Positions 34,613 through 43,984 are shown, numbered from the stretch's first letter. The stretch: DNA of 64,000 nucleotides from Akkermansiaceae bacterium UBA2381 (GCA_002344215.1 DDSV01000014.1:56387-120386); one strand, 5' to 3'. Numbers and translations: made by a program. Notes: a model not told the origin generated them from the sequence alone.

Positions 34613-35305
34613 ATGCCCGAAGAAAATACTTTCGTATCGATTCCCGCAGGGCGTTTTCTCATGGGCGGAAGGCCTGACGATAAATTTGTCAGTGCCGTTG
34701 AGTTGCCGCAACGGGAGGTCAATGTCGCTTCCTTTTATCTGGCCAGGGTCCCCGTCACCGAGGGCGACTGGGCTTTCTTTTGCGGAAAACCGGTCCCCGT
34801 GGATTCTCCTTCCTCCCGCCTTCCGGTGGTCAATGTCTCGTGGTGCGATGCTCGCGACTACACCGCATGGCTTTCCTCCCGTCTTCGCATGAGCTGCCGT
34901 CTCCCCACTGAAGCGGAATGGGAATATGCATGCCGGGCCGGCAGTGAAGCGATCTTCACGTCGGGCGGAGACATCTCTCCTGACGCGGCAAACTACCTCT
35001 ATGATGAGTCCGGTCTCCGCATCGGGCCGGGTCATCGTATGCTCGTGGCCTCCTATCCTGCCAATGCCTTCGGGCTTTTTGATATGGCCGGAAACGTTTG
35101 TGAATGGACCGCCGATACCTGGGTGCCGCTTTGCGAAAACACGCTTGAGGGCCTTTCTCCCGAAAGTGAAAAGCGGGCGATACGGGGCGGGGGATGGGAT
35201 CATCTCCCGCGGCTGTTGCGTTCTTCGTGGCGGGATTGGGCTCCGCAGCAGGCTCGCTACGACAACCTTGGATTTCGCGTTGCCGCCGACCTGACACCTC
35301 AATAA
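34613..35305 (+). CDS. SUMF1-domain (formylglycine-generating-enzyme-like) protein 1
   Basis: The 230-residue single-domain SUMF1 protein has IPAGRFLMGG at the start, VVNVSWCDARDYTAWLS, RLPTEAEWEYACRAG, GLFDMAGNVCEWTADTW, and the C-terminal RGGGWDHLPRLLRSSWRD and NLGFRVA. The two redox-active cysteines that true formylglycine-generating enzymes carry right after the RGGSW-type motif are absent (WDHLPRLLR), so sulfatase activation is unlikely. Related C-type-lectin/SUMF1 modules occur as subunits or non-haem-iron enzymes. It is co-encoded with the cassette B Rieske system; the stop overlaps the next ATG (TAATG). Role unknown. Confidence 0.8.
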   Translation: MPEENTFVSIPAGRFLMGGRPDDKFVSAVELPQREVNVASFYLARVPVTEGDWAFFCGKPVPVDSPSSRLPVVNVSWCDARDYTAWLSSRLRMSCRLPTEAEWEYACRAGSEAIFTSGGDISPDAANYLYDESGLRIGPGHRMLVASYPANAFGLFDMAGNVCEWTADTWVPLCENTLEGLSPESEKRAIRGGGWDHLPRLLRSSWRDWAPQQARYDNLGFRVAADLTPQ

Positions 35306-36171
35306 TGGAACTGGAACTTTTCAAGACGCTCTGGGGGCATGAAGGCTCCATTGCCGGGGCCGTGGCTCTTTGTCAGGAGGCCGGATTCAGCGGCATTGAA
35401 GGTCCTGTTCCCCGCAGCGATGAGGGTCGAGAGGCCTTCGTCGGGACCTTGCGAGACTCCGGGCTTTCTCTGATTGCCGAAGTCTGCACCGCAACCCCTC
35501 CGGGATTCTATGTGCCCACACCGCACGCCACTCCGGAGCAACATCTGATATCCCTCCGCGAGGGTATCGAGTGGAGCCTCCCCGCCGCGCCGCGCTTCAT
35601 CAATACCATGGCAGGCGCCGACTCGTGGAGCTTCAGGCAGAAGGTCGACTTTCATTCCGCCATTGTCGGGCTTGAAAAGGAATACGGCATTTCCATCAGC
35701 GTAGAGACTCATCGCGGTCGGCCGCTCAACAGTTCCTGGATGGCCCGGGACATCCTTCTTGAAGTGCCCGATCTGAAACTCACCTGCGACTTCAGCCACT
35801 TTGTTGTCGTGGCAGAACGACTCGTTCTTGAGGAAGAGCCCGATATTCTAAAACTCTGCTGCGAACATGCGTTTCATCTTCAGACGCGCGTCGGCTACGC
35901 TCAGGGACCACAGGTGCCGGATCCGCGGGCGCCCGAATACTCGGAGGCTCTTGCCGCGCACGAGCGATGGTGGGACGAAGTCTGGAAAAGTCAGATTTCC
36001 CGGGGTGTGGAGGTGGCCACTCTGACGCCCGAGTTCGGGCCGGACGGATATCTCCACTGTGAACCGTTCACGGAAAAGCCTGTTGCGAATCTCTGGGAGA
36101 TCAATCGCTGGATTGCTCTCCGGCAACGCGAACGATTTATCAACCAATACCCTGACAAACCTGCTTCATGA
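35305..36171 (+). CDS. Sugar-phosphate isomerase/epimerase-type TIM-barrel protein
   Basis: The 288-residue protein of the xylose-isomerase-like/AP-endonuclease-2 TIM-barrel family shows LCQEAGFSGIEGP at barrel strand 2, ISVETHRGRPL with the conserved Glu and His ligands, and LKLTCDFSHFVV with the Asp/His pair, then FHLQTRVGYAQGPQVPDP near the end. Family members isomerise sugars or oxidised intermediates with a divalent metal. The substrate here is unknown; in this operon it may act on a carbon skeleton released from the nitrogen compound. The start at 35305 overlaps the SUMF1 stop and its own stop overlaps the Rieske start by four bases, indicating tight coupling. Confidence 0.82.
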   Translation: MELELFKTLWGHEGSIAGAVALCQEAGFSGIEGPVPRSDEGREAFVGTLRDSGLSLIAEVCTATPPGFYVPTPHATPEQHLISLREGIEWSLPAAPRFINTMAGADSWSFRQKVDFHSAIVGLEKEYGISISVETHRGRPLNSSWMARDILLEVPDLKLTCDFSHFVVVAERLVLEEEPDILKLCCEHAFHLQTRVGYAQGPQVPDPRAPEYSEALAAHERWWDEVWKSQISRGVEVATLTPEFGPDGYLHCEPFTEKPVANLWEINRWIALRQRERFINQYPDKPAS

Positions 36172-37433
36172 GTAATGTGACTTCCGCTCCTCCTCCGACG
36201 TCCGAATCCGTGGCAGTCAAACCGCCCTACACTTTCCCGTCCGGCCGCACCGGTGAGACTGATCTCGAATCCCTCTGTGCCAGTATCATTGAAGCGGCGG
36301 AACTCCCGAGGACCCGGGCCCGTTCCTTTCCGGCCGGAGTTTACACGAGTCCTGACTTCTTGAAATTTGAAACCGGCGCTATCTTTCGGAAAGAGTGGAT
36401 CTCGCTCGCTCACGTCTCGCAGATACCGAAGCAGGGGGATTTCCTTCGGGTCGATCTCTGTGGAGAACCCATGATCGTGACCCGGGGGAAGGATGACAAG
36501 GTCCGGGTGCTTTCGCGTGTGTGCCGCCATCGCGGCATGGACCTGATGCCTGAGGGAGGAAATTTCCCGGATCGGGGAAATCAAAGAGTCATTCTCTGTT
36601 CCTATCACCTCTGGAGCTACGATCTGAATGGGAAAATGTTAGGTGCTCCCGAGATGCAGGAGGCGGAGGGCTTCGATCGCAGCGAGGTCTGTCTTCATGA
36701 GTTCCGGAGTGAGATCTGGGAGGGGTTCATCTTTGTCACTCTCAATGAGAATGCGCCCCCTCTTGCAGAGCAATACGGTCGCCTCCGTGATGAATTTCTC
36801 AAGGGCTGGAACATGAGCGAGGCGGTCCTTGTCTGGGATCAGCACTGGGATTGTCAGTTCAACTGGAAGATCCTCCTCGAAAACTTCATGGAGGCCTACC
36901 ATCACCTCGGTGCCCACCGGAAAACACTCGAGCCTTTTCTTCCCGCGAAAGGATGCTGGACTGAAGCGGAGGATCCCAACTTTTCGGCGATGCATCTGCC
37001 CCTTCGTTCCGATCTCGTCGATACGATTCGCGATACCGGTGATGCGGGAACGACGATGGCTCCCTTTCCCGGGCTCGCGGTCGAGGACTACACCGAATGG
37101 TGGGTCTATCTCGGATATCCGAACTTTCTCCTCTTCACTGCCCCTGATCGTGTCTACTGGTATCGGCTCCTTCCGACCGGTCCTGATACGTGCAGTCTTA
37201 CCACGACGATGCTGGTCCATCCTGACACGACCACCCGGGAGAACTATGCCGAGGTTTATGAAAAGGAGGTTGAGGCGGCGATCAATTTCCATCTTGAGGA
37301 TATGGAGGTCTGCGCCGCGACTCAGAACGGGATGAGATCGTGCGCCCACAAGCAGGGGCGACTGAGCCACCTTGAGGAGCCCATCTGGCTTTTTCAACGA
37401 TATCTTGCGAAGAAGATTCAGGAATCGGCATGA
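36168..37433 (+). CDS. Rieske non-haem iron oxygenase alpha subunit 2
   Basis: The 421-residue protein has Rieske ligands Cys119/His121 (CRHRG) and Cys144/His147 (CSYH) and the mononuclear iron site ENFMEAYHHLGAH (His245, His250) with a later Asp in FHLEDMEV. It is clearly paralogous to the Rieske protein of cassette A along its whole length, including the C-terminal QGRLSHLE segment. As there, no beta subunit and no reductase are encoded nearby, as is common for N-demethylase-type Rieske oxygenases. Each transport cassette carries one copy, so the two probably attack different but related substrates. Confidence 0.88.
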   Translation: MSNVTSAPPPTSESVAVKPPYTFPSGRTGETDLESLCASIIEAAELPRTRARSFPAGVYTSPDFLKFETGAIFRKEWISLAHVSQIPKQGDFLRVDLCGEPMIVTRGKDDKVRVLSRVCRHRGMDLMPEGGNFPDRGNQRVILCSYHLWSYDLNGKMLGAPEMQEAEGFDRSEVCLHEFRSEIWEGFIFVTLNENAPPLAEQYGRLRDEFLKGWNMSEAVLVWDQHWDCQFNWKILLENFMEAYHHLGAHRKTLEPFLPAKGCWTEAEDPNFSAMHLPLRSDLVDTIRDTGDAGTTMAPFPGLAVEDYTEWWVYLGYPNFLLFTAPDRVYWYRLLPTGPDTCSLTTTMLVHPDTTTRENYAEVYEKEVEAAINFHLEDMEVCAATQNGMRSCAHKQGRLSHLEEPIWLFQRYLAKKIQESA

Positions 37434-37462
37434 ACGGGTCACTGATTCCAGCGAATGGATAG

Positions 37463-38254
37463 ATGAAAGGCGCGTTCTCACTGGATGGAAAGATCGCCGT
37501 GGTGACCGGTGGGTCCTCAGGTATCGGGGCTGCGATTGTTTCCCGGTTTCGGGAGGCCGGGGCAAGAGTCACGGTTGCCGACCGTCTTCCTCCCGCAATT
37601 GAGGACGAGTTTTTTGTGCGCACGGATGTGTCCGTCGAGACGGAGGTCTCATCTCTACTCGACGGAGTCAGGGATCGCTTCGGTCGTCTCGATATTCTTA
37701 TCAACAATGCGGGGATTCAGCCTCTCGGTGTGACCTTCGAAAAAATCACCGCCTCTGTTCTGGAACGAACGTTTGCAGTCAATGTAAACGGCGTCACCTA
37801 CGGCATCAAACACGCCTCAAGGCTCATGGGGGAGGGTGGCCGGATTATCAATATGGCCTCCTTTGTGGGACTGTTAGGTATCCCTTCCGGAACCGCCTAC
37901 GCCGCGTCCAAAGCCGCGGTGGTCCATCTCACCAGGTGCGGTGCGATTGAACTCGCCTGCCGCGGTATTACCGTCAATGCCATCGCCCCCGGCACGATTC
38001 GGACTCCCGCGGTCACGGGAATTCCCGATAATCCGGAGATTCCCTTTGCGGAAAGTCGAACTCCGCTCGGACGTCTCGGCGAAACGGACGAGGTCGCGGC
38101 AGCGGTTCATTTTCTGGCGTCGGATGAGGCCTCCTACGTCACCGGCGCGATTCTGCCCGTCGACGGGGGCATCAGCGCGGGATGGGAACGGTACGACCTT
38201 ACTCTTCCACGGGAGATCAACTCGAAAGGCGAATGGCATGATCCGGAATCCTGA
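37463..38254 (+). CDS. Short-chain dehydrogenase/reductase
   Basis: The 263-residue classical SDR has the nucleotide motif TGGSSGIG (about residues 16-23), NNAG (about 85-88), the catalytic Ser in NMASFVG and YAASK (Tyr and Lys). The typical C-terminal SYVTGAILPVDGG precedes a 20-residue extension. It would oxidise an alcohol or reduce a carbonyl with NAD(P), for example the product of the Rieske or TIM-barrel step. The next gene starts 17 bases before its stop. Confidence 0.9.
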   Translation: MKGAFSLDGKIAVVTGGSSGIGAAIVSRFREAGARVTVADRLPPAIEDEFFVRTDVSVETEVSSLLDGVRDRFGRLDILINNAGIQPLGVTFEKITASVLERTFAVNVNGVTYGIKHASRLMGEGGRIINMASFVGLLGIPSGTAYAASKAAVVHLTRCGAIELACRGITVNAIAPGTIRTPAVTGIPDNPEIPFAESRTPLGRLGETDEVAAAVHFLASDEASYVTGAILPVDGGISAGWERYDLTLPREINSKGEWHDPES

Positions 38255-39116
38255 CAAACCCCCTTTTCCGTTCTCGCCTCCACCACGCTTTATCTGGCCG
38301 AATGGAAAGCGGTGTGCCGTGATGCTCTGCTTTGATGTGGATGGCGAAACGACCGCACTTTCGGAGGACCCTGAACTTGCCAGGCGTCTCACCACGATGT
38401 CTCAGTGCGAGTATGGTCCCCGCGTTGGCGTTCCGAGAATTCTCGGCCTGCTCGAACATCTCGGACTTCCCGCGACCTTCTTCATCCCCTCCTACATCAT
38501 CGAGCATCACCCTCTCATGACCCGGGCCATTGCCGCGGCGGGACACGAGATTGGAGCGCACGGGCATCTTCACGAGAAGCTCCACACCTTATCACCGGAA
38601 GAGGAGGAGCACATTCTGCAAAAGAGCCTGAGTATCATTGAGAGTATTACCGGGAAGCGTCCGACCGGTTTTCGGGCACCCTGGTTTGAAATCAATCCGG
38701 GGACCACGGAGCTCCTGCGGAAAGAGGGGCTCAGCTATAATGCCAGCCTCATGAGTGACGACGTTCCTTTCATCCATGGAAACGGTGTCGTTGAAATTCC
38801 GGGAAACTGGATGCTGGAGGACTGGGAGCAGTTTGCCTTCAATGCCGATCCCGCCTGGGGAGTCATTCCCGAGGACTGTGACAAGGTCTATCAGCTATGG
38901 TGGCAGGAGTTTATCGCGATGCGGGACTTCGGTTGCTGTTTTGTCCTGACACTACACCCCTGGCTGAGCGGAAGACCGTCCCGCGTCCGTCTCCTTGAAC
39001 GTCTCTTCAATGACATTATCTCAACCGGAGATGCCTGGTTCTGTCGCGGTGAGGAGCTTGCCGCGTGGGTGAGGGCGCACCCGGAACATCGCCGGGAGAT
39101 CGACTTCGACGCATGA
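38238..39116 (+). CDS. NodB-domain hydrolase of the HpPgdA / cyclic-imidase-like group
   Basis: The 292-residue cytoplasmic (no signal peptide) carbohydrate-esterase-4 fold has CFDVDGE with Asp33/Asp35 and the second metal motif AHGHLHEKLH (His108, His112), then GFRAPWFEINP and VLTLHPW. The opening FDVDGE and the strictly cytoplasmic form match the group that contains Helicobacter PgdA and bacterial cyclic imidase rather than secreted chitin deacetylases. Opening of a cyclic imide, hydantoin or lactam would fit a nitrogen-heterocycle pathway. The open frame extends far upstream inside the SDR gene, but that part is out-of-frame SDR sequence, so the start at 38238 is used. The stop overlaps the next ATG. 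Confidence 0.8.
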   Translation: MIRNPDKPPFPFSPPPRFIWPNGKRCAVMLCFDVDGETTALSEDPELARRLTTMSQCEYGPRVGVPRILGLLEHLGLPATFFIPSYIIEHHPLMTRAIAAAGHEIGAHGHLHEKLHTLSPEEEEHILQKSLSIIESITGKRPTGFRAPWFEINPGTTELLRKEGLSYNASLMSDDVPFIHGNGVVEIPGNWMLEDWEQFAFNADPAWGVIPEDCDKVYQLWWQEFIAMRDFGCCFVLTLHPWLSGRPSRVRLLERLFNDIISTGDAWFCRGEELAAWVRAHPEHRREIDFDA

Positions 39117-39784
39117 GTGTACCGCACTCGGACACGGTCACGATTCCGGCGGGGAGCTTTCTTTTGGGTGCCTGTCCGGACGATAAGTTCGCCAACGACA
39201 CCGAACTGCCGCGGCGACGTGTCGAAATTTTAGACGCTTTTGAATTGGGTGTCTTTCCCGTTACGATTGCGGAATGGCGTGCCTTCGATCCCGGTCACGA
39301 TGAAAACGCTCCGGGTGATCTTCCTGTGGTTAATGTTTCGATTCAGGACATTGAGCATTACTTGAGCTGGCTCAATTCAGAAACGTCGGGCAGGCCCTGG
39401 CGCCTCCCGGGCGAGGAGGAATGGGAGTATGCCTGCCGCGCCGGAACGGGGACTATTTTCAGCGTCGGAGACGAGCTTGCCGTCACCGAGGCGAATTTTC
39501 TTTTCAATGAATCGATTGAACGGGTTGGACCCGGAGAGCGGACTCCGGTCGGATCCTATCCGGCCAATGCCTGGGGTCTTCATGACATGCACGGAAACGT
39601 ATCAGAGTGGACCACGTCCATGTGGAAACCGGATCTTCATGCAGAGACAGAGCTGATTCCGGATCGCTACACGATTCGCGGAGGGGCCTGGGACTACCTG
39701 CCCCGACTCCTGCGATGTTCCTGGCGGGACGGGCTCACGAAAACAACCCGCCGGGACAATCTCGGTTTTCGTCTCGCCCGCTGA
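39113..39784 (+). CDS. SUMF1-domain protein 2
   Basis: The 223-residue protein is a paralogue of the SUMF1 protein at 34613: IPAGSFLLGACPDDKFAND, VVNVSIQDIEHYLSWL, RLPGEEEWEYACRAG, GLHDMHGNVSEWTTSMW, RGGAWDYLPRLLRCSWRD and NLGFRLA. It keeps one Cys in the last segment (LLRCSW), but not at the spacing of the formylglycine-generating enzyme pair. The two copies bracket the cassette B enzymes and may form a heteromer. Its start overlaps the hydrolase stop (ATGA), and it is the last gene of the operon. Confidence 0.8.
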   Translation: MSVPHSDTVTIPAGSFLLGACPDDKFANDTELPRRRVEILDAFELGVFPVTIAEWRAFDPGHDENAPGDLPVVNVSIQDIEHYLSWLNSETSGRPWRLPGEEEWEYACRAGTGTIFSVGDELAVTEANFLFNESIERVGPGERTPVGSYPANAWGLHDMHGNVSEWTTSMWKPDLHAETELIPDRYTIRGGAWDYLPRLLRCSWRDGLTKTTRRDNLGFRLAR

Positions 39785-39947
39785 GGTGCTTGATCCCTCG
39801 GCTTTGACTCGGGTCCCGTGCCATTGCAATACATTGAGAGGGGCGACAACTGGGATATCGCGCACTTCGGGGGCGGAGTGATGTAGTTTCTCCTTCGTTT
39901 TTCCGGAAAATTTGGGTATCTAGTGAGCCTTCACGTCCACAAAAGTC
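39785..39947 (+). promoter_or_regulatory. Upstream region of the propeller-mod-thiF operon
   Basis: The 163-base spacer turns AT-richer in its last 60 bases, before the ATG at 39948. It is the only non-coding gap large enough to hold a promoter ahead of six genes that otherwise overlap or abut. No operator or terminator is evident. Confidence 0.35.
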
Positions 39948-42900
39948 ATGATCCTCACTCGTAACTCCTTTTCTGCCCTTGCCGCCTTCTGTCTCTTTGC
40001 GGCCCAGTCCCCGGGACAGGTGCAAGGCATCACTCCGGACGAGGCGGTCGCCGAGGCGGCTAATCTCATCACGACCTCGGGTATCATGGGGGGCATCGTG
40101 GTGCATGTCGGGTGCGGAGACGGACTTGTCACGGCGGCCTTGCGCGCGAACGACAGCTACCAGGTGCAGGGACTCACGACCGATCCGGTGGCGATGATGG
40201 TGACGCGCGAAGCGATCAGCAAAACCGGGGTCTATGGAGCGGTCGCGGTCGATGCGTGGGATGGGAAAATGCTTCCCTACATCGAAAATCTGGTGAACCT
40301 CGTTGTGGTTGAGGACCCGGCCTCAGTCTCCCGGGAGGAAGTCCTCCGGGTGCTGGTGCCCCACGGGGTGGCGATGCTGCGCAAGGGGGATGGCTGGGAA
40401 AAAATCGTGAAGCCCCGTCCCGCCACGATGGATGAATGGACTCATTATGCCTATGATTCCAAAGGCAACACCACTTCCAAGGATCTCCTCGTTGGCCCGC
40501 CGAAGCGCATGCAGTGGGTCGGCAATCCACGTTGGAGCCGGCATCACGACCGGATGTCATCGGTGAGCGCGATGGTCTCGTCCGGCGGGCGGATCTTTTA
40601 CATCATGGATGAGGGCAGCCGCCTGAGTATCCTCATGCCTGCAAAGTTTGTCCTGGTGGCTCGTGATGCCTTTAACGGAACGGTGCTCTGGAAAAAGCCG
40701 ATCTCCGAGTGGAGCACGCACCTGTGGCCGCTCAAGTCCGGGCCGACTCAGTTGACAAAACGTCTCGTTGCCGACGGTGAGAATGTTTACGTGACGATGG
40801 GAATCACGGCGCCGGTTTCCTGCCTCGATGCGGCTACCGGCGAGGTCATCAGGGAATACCCGCAGACGCACGGGACGGAGGAAATTCTCTTTCGCGATGG
40901 CGTACTCTACGCCCTCGCTAATCCTGAAGCCGACCGCCTCAACCGGGAGTTCGCGGTGAAGGCTCAGAGCGATCAGCAGCGGGTTACGACGGAGTTCAAT
41001 TGGGACGGCAAGCCCCGAAACCTGTTTGTGATTGAGGCCGCGAGCGGCAAAACCCTTTGGCAGAAGGATGATCGGATTGCCCCGCTGACCCTGGCTCTGG
41101 ACGACAAGAGGGTGGTCTATTTCAACGGTGACGGCATCACCTGTCTCGATGCGAAGAGCGGTGAGACGAAATTCGCGAGCGCTCCGGCAGAGAAGCGTGC
41201 GCTCTATGAATTCAATTTCGGGCCACGCCTGGTTCTTCACAAAGACCTCATTCTATATGCGGGCGGCGACGGCTCAATGAAGGCGGTGAATGCCGACACG
41301 GGAGCGGACCTCTGGGTGGCTCCCCATGAGAAAAGCGGTTACCGCAGTCCCGAAGATCTCATCGTCGCGGCCGGACTGGTTTGGAACGCGGGAACAACGA
41401 GTGGGAATCAAGAGGGAGCCTTCACCGGGCGCGATCCGCAGACGGGAGAAATCAAAAAGCAATTTCTTCCCGATGTCCCCGAGGGCACCTACTGGTTTCA
41501 TCATCGCTGTTATCAGGCAAAGGCGACGGAGAACTTTCTCATCCCCTCGCGTACCGGGACGGAGTTTGTCGACATGGAGAAGGAGCACTGGGATCTCAAT
41601 CACTGGGTGCGCGGTGCCTGCCTCTACGGGGTGATGCCTGCGAACGGTCTTACCTATGCCGGTCCGCACAACTGCGCCTGTTACCCCGAAGCCAAACTCG
41701 ATGGCATGAGTGTGCTTGCCCCGGCCTCGACCATCCCTCTGCCGCCTCATACGCCGGATGCAGAGCGGCTCATCAAGGGGGTGGCCTACTCGGATCCTAT
41801 CAAAGCACCAAAGGCCGATCCGGCCGACTGGCCGGCCTACCGTCATGACAATGCCCGCAGCGGGTTCTCCGATCAGGATCTCGCGGGGGATCTCGGATTG
41901 GCATGGGAGGTTAAACTTTCCCCGCCCTTGAGCACCACGACCATCGCCGGTGGACTCACTTTTGTTTCCGAGGTCGACAAACACACCCTTCACGCCTTCG
42001 ATTCCACGACCGGCAAAGAGGCCTGGCATTTTATTGCCGGAGGGCGTGTTGACTCACCTCCGAGCTACTCGGAAGGGCGGGTTTATTTCGGGGGCAAGGA
42101 TGGCTTCGTCTATTGCCTGCGGGCGAGCGACGGAGCCCTTATCTGGAAGTTTCAGGCGGCTCCGAGCCGTTTGAGTCATTGTGCCTGGGAGATGATGGAA
42201 AGTGTCTGGCCTGTCCATGGCAGTGTTCTCGTGGAGGATGGCCTTGTCAGTTTCATCGCGGGTCGTTCCTGTTTCCTCGACGAAGGACTCTGGTTCTATC
42301 GGCTCGACGCCGTGACCGGGGAAATCAAGGTGAAGGAGCATTATGATGATCGCGACCCTGATACGGGTGGAGATTTAAATGATCGACACAAAACTCTGCA
42401 GATGCCGGTGGCGCTCAATGACATCCTGAGCAGTGACGGAAAGTGGACTTATTTGCGGACCCAGAAGATTGGCGATGACGGCAAGCGCGTCGAGATCGGT
42501 CCTGTCTCGGGAGATTTCGACAAACAAGGCGGCGCTCATGCCGGTGAGGGGCAGCACCTTTTTGCTCCGATGGGTTTTCTTGACGATAGCAATTTCCATC
42601 GCAGCTACTGGGTTTATGGCAAGAGTTTTGCCGGGGGGCACAGCGGCTACTATCAGGCCGGAAAATACGCTCCGGCCGGTCGTATTCTCGTTCACGACAA
42701 TGAGAACGTTTATTCCTACGGACGCGAGGCACAGTACTACAAGTGGACGACCACGATGGAACACACCCTCTATTCGACTCCCAAGAATGCTCCCGAGGAA
42801 GCGTTCACGACAGAGGAGGCCACGACGCCGCGGACGGGAAATTCCATCGTCCTTGGTCCCGATGGCAAACCCCTCGCCGATCAGCCGAAGCAGCCGGACA

Positions 42901-43982
42901 AGGGGAAAAAAGGAAAGGGAGGGAACAAGGGAAAAGCCAAAGGAGGCGCGGCCTCTGCTCAGGGCGCTCCCAAACCCGTCCCCGGCTCGGTACAATTTCC
43001 CGACGCGCCGGAACTCGACCCTAGCAAAACCGCCCTCAGCATCGAGGCATGGATCTTTCCCGATTCGAATGATGGCACCATTTTCAGTCAGGGAGGGCCA
43101 CAGCAGGGTGTCGCCCTTGATATCCTAGGGAGAAAGCCGCGCTTTCATCTTCGCAGCGGAGGTGAACTCATCAGTATTGTCTCGGCTGAACCTATCTCGG
43201 AGGGCTGGCACCATCTCGTAGGCACCCTGGCGGCGGACCGCAGGATGATCCTCTACCTCGATGGCAGGGTCATTGCGGAAGGTCTCGCGACCAACCTCGT
43301 CGCCAGTCGGCCCAAGCTACCGGCGCTCCTTGGAAATGGAAGCGGAGTCGCTGGCGGGGCGGTCATCGGATTCAGCGGTCTGCTCGATCAATTCGCCATT
43401 TATCATGAGGCGCTCTCTGCCGAGCAGGTTCAGGTGCGCTTTGAGCAGCCTGACACAACCCCGGTCAATTCTGTCGTCTTTTGCAACTTCGACAACGGCG
43501 ACTCCCGGGACGCCTCGGGCAACGAGCTCCATGGCGTCGGTTCCGGCGTGGAAACGGGCAAGGGAAAAGTGGGCGGTGCACTCTGGTTCAAGACCGCCCC
43601 CGCGGGTAAAGGAGCGGGCAAGGCGGGAGGCAGTTTTGTGAAACACACCTGGGACCGTTATGTGCCCGTGGTCGCCCGCAGTATGGCGCTCGCGGGAAAA
43701 ACCCTGCTCGTGAGCGGGCCACCTGATTTGATTGACGAGGAGTATGCCTTTGAGCGTCTCGCGGCAAGAGATTCGGCGATCGTCAATGAACTTGCCGAAC
43801 AGGATGCGGCCTTCGATGGCCAGCGCGGGGGCCGGGTTCTCGCGGTTAATATTGATACCGGAGAGCAGTCCGAGGGACTCGATCTCACCAGTCCTCCGGT
43901 ATGGGACGGCATTACCGTGGCGCGAAGCCGGGTCTACGTCTCCACGGTGGACGGCCGCATTCAATGTTTTGGAAAACCCTGA
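39948..43982 (+). CDS. Exported methyltransferase-like / PQQ-type propeller / LamG fusion protein
   Basis: This 1344-residue protein has a signal peptide (about 1-24). Next comes a Rossmann segment resembling class I methyltransferase motif I (VVHVGCGDGLVTAAL, about 48-62), through about 150. A long PQQ-type beta-propeller region follows (about 175-950) with repeats such as DAFNGTVLWKKPI, DAATGEVIREY, DSTTGKEAWHF and RASDGALIWKF. A Lys/Gly/Pro-rich linker (about 975-1010) leads to a concanavalin-like LamG domain (about 1020-1190: LSIEAWIFPDSNDGTIFSQ, WHHLVGTLA), and last a strand reading VDGRIQCFG. Such fusions occur in Verrucomicrobiota and Planctomycetota; the function is unknown. It heads the operon with the molybdate-type transporter, suggesting a periplasmic role linked to that ligand or to an oxidoreductase. 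Confidence 0.8.
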   Translation: MILTRNSFSALAAFCLFAAQSPGQVQGITPDEAVAEAANLITTSGIMGGIVVHVGCGDGLVTAALRANDSYQVQGLTTDPVAMMVTREAISKTGVYGAVAVDAWDGKMLPYIENLVNLVVVEDPASVSREEVLRVLVPHGVAMLRKGDGWEKIVKPRPATMDEWTHYAYDSKGNTTSKDLLVGPPKRMQWVGNPRWSRHHDRMSSVSAMVSSGGRIFYIMDEGSRLSILMPAKFVLVARDAFNGTVLWKKPISEWSTHLWPLKSGPTQLTKRLVADGENVYVTMGITAPVSCLDAATGEVIREYPQTHGTEEILFRDGVLYALANPEADRLNREFAVKAQSDQQRVTTEFNWDGKPRNLFVIEAASGKTLWQKDDRIAPLTLALDDKRVVYFNGDGITCLDAKSGETKFASAPAEKRALYEFNFGPRLVLHKDLILYAGGDGSMKAVNADTGADLWVAPHEKSGYRSPEDLIVAAGLVWNAGTTSGNQEGAFTGRDPQTGEIKKQFLPDVPEGTYWFHHRCYQAKATENFLIPSRTGTEFVDMEKEHWDLNHWVRGACLYGVMPANGLTYAGPHNCACYPEAKLDGMSVLAPASTIPLPPHTPDAERLIKGVAYSDPIKAPKADPADWPAYRHDNARSGFSDQDLAGDLGLAWEVKLSPPLSTTTIAGGLTFVSEVDKHTLHAFDSTTGKEAWHFIAGGRVDSPPSYSEGRVYFGGKDGFVYCLRASDGALIWKFQAAPSRLSHCAWEMMESVWPVHGSVLVEDGLVSFIAGRSCFLDEGLWFYRLDAVTGEIKVKEHYDDRDPDTGGDLNDRHKTLQMPVALNDILSSDGKWTYLRTQKIGDDGKRVEIGPVSGDFDKQGGAHAGEGQHLFAPMGFLDDSNFHRSYWVYGKSFAGGHSGYYQAGKYAPAGRILVHDNENVYSYGREAQYYKWTTTMEHTLYSTPKNAPEEAFTTEEATTPRTGNSIVLGPDGKPLADQPKQPDKGKKGKGGNKGKAKGGAASAQGAPKPVPGSVQFPDAPELDPSKTALSIEAWIFPDSNDGTIFSQGGPQQGVALDILGRKPRFHLRSGGELISIVSAEPISEGWHHLVGTLAADRRMILYLDGRVIAEGLATNLVASRPKLPALLGNGSGVAGGAVIGFSGLLDQFAIYHEALSAEQVQVRFEQPDTTPVNSVVFCNFDNGDSRDASGNELHGVGSGVETGKGKVGGALWFKTAPAGKGAGKAGGSFVKHTWDRYVPVVARSMALAGKTLLVSGPPDLIDEEYAFERLAARDSAIVNELAEQDAAFDGQRGGRVLAVNIDTGEQSEGLDLTSPPVWDGITVARSRVYVSTVDGRIQCFGKP

Positions 43983-43984
43983 CG

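Noticed and set aside
33596..35302. 568-codon minus-strand frame across the binding lipoprotein and SUMF1 genes
   Set aside because: It spans two unrelated well-supported plus-strand genes and shows no protein family.
37941..38237. Upstream extension of the NodB-type hydrolase frame
   Set aside because: This part overlaps the SDR gene in another frame and has no likeness to the family; the ATG at 38238 gives the proper N-terminus.
34613..39784. Sulfatase-activating system
   Set aside because: The SUMF1 proteins lack the active cysteines and there is no sulfatase or radical SAM partner nearby.
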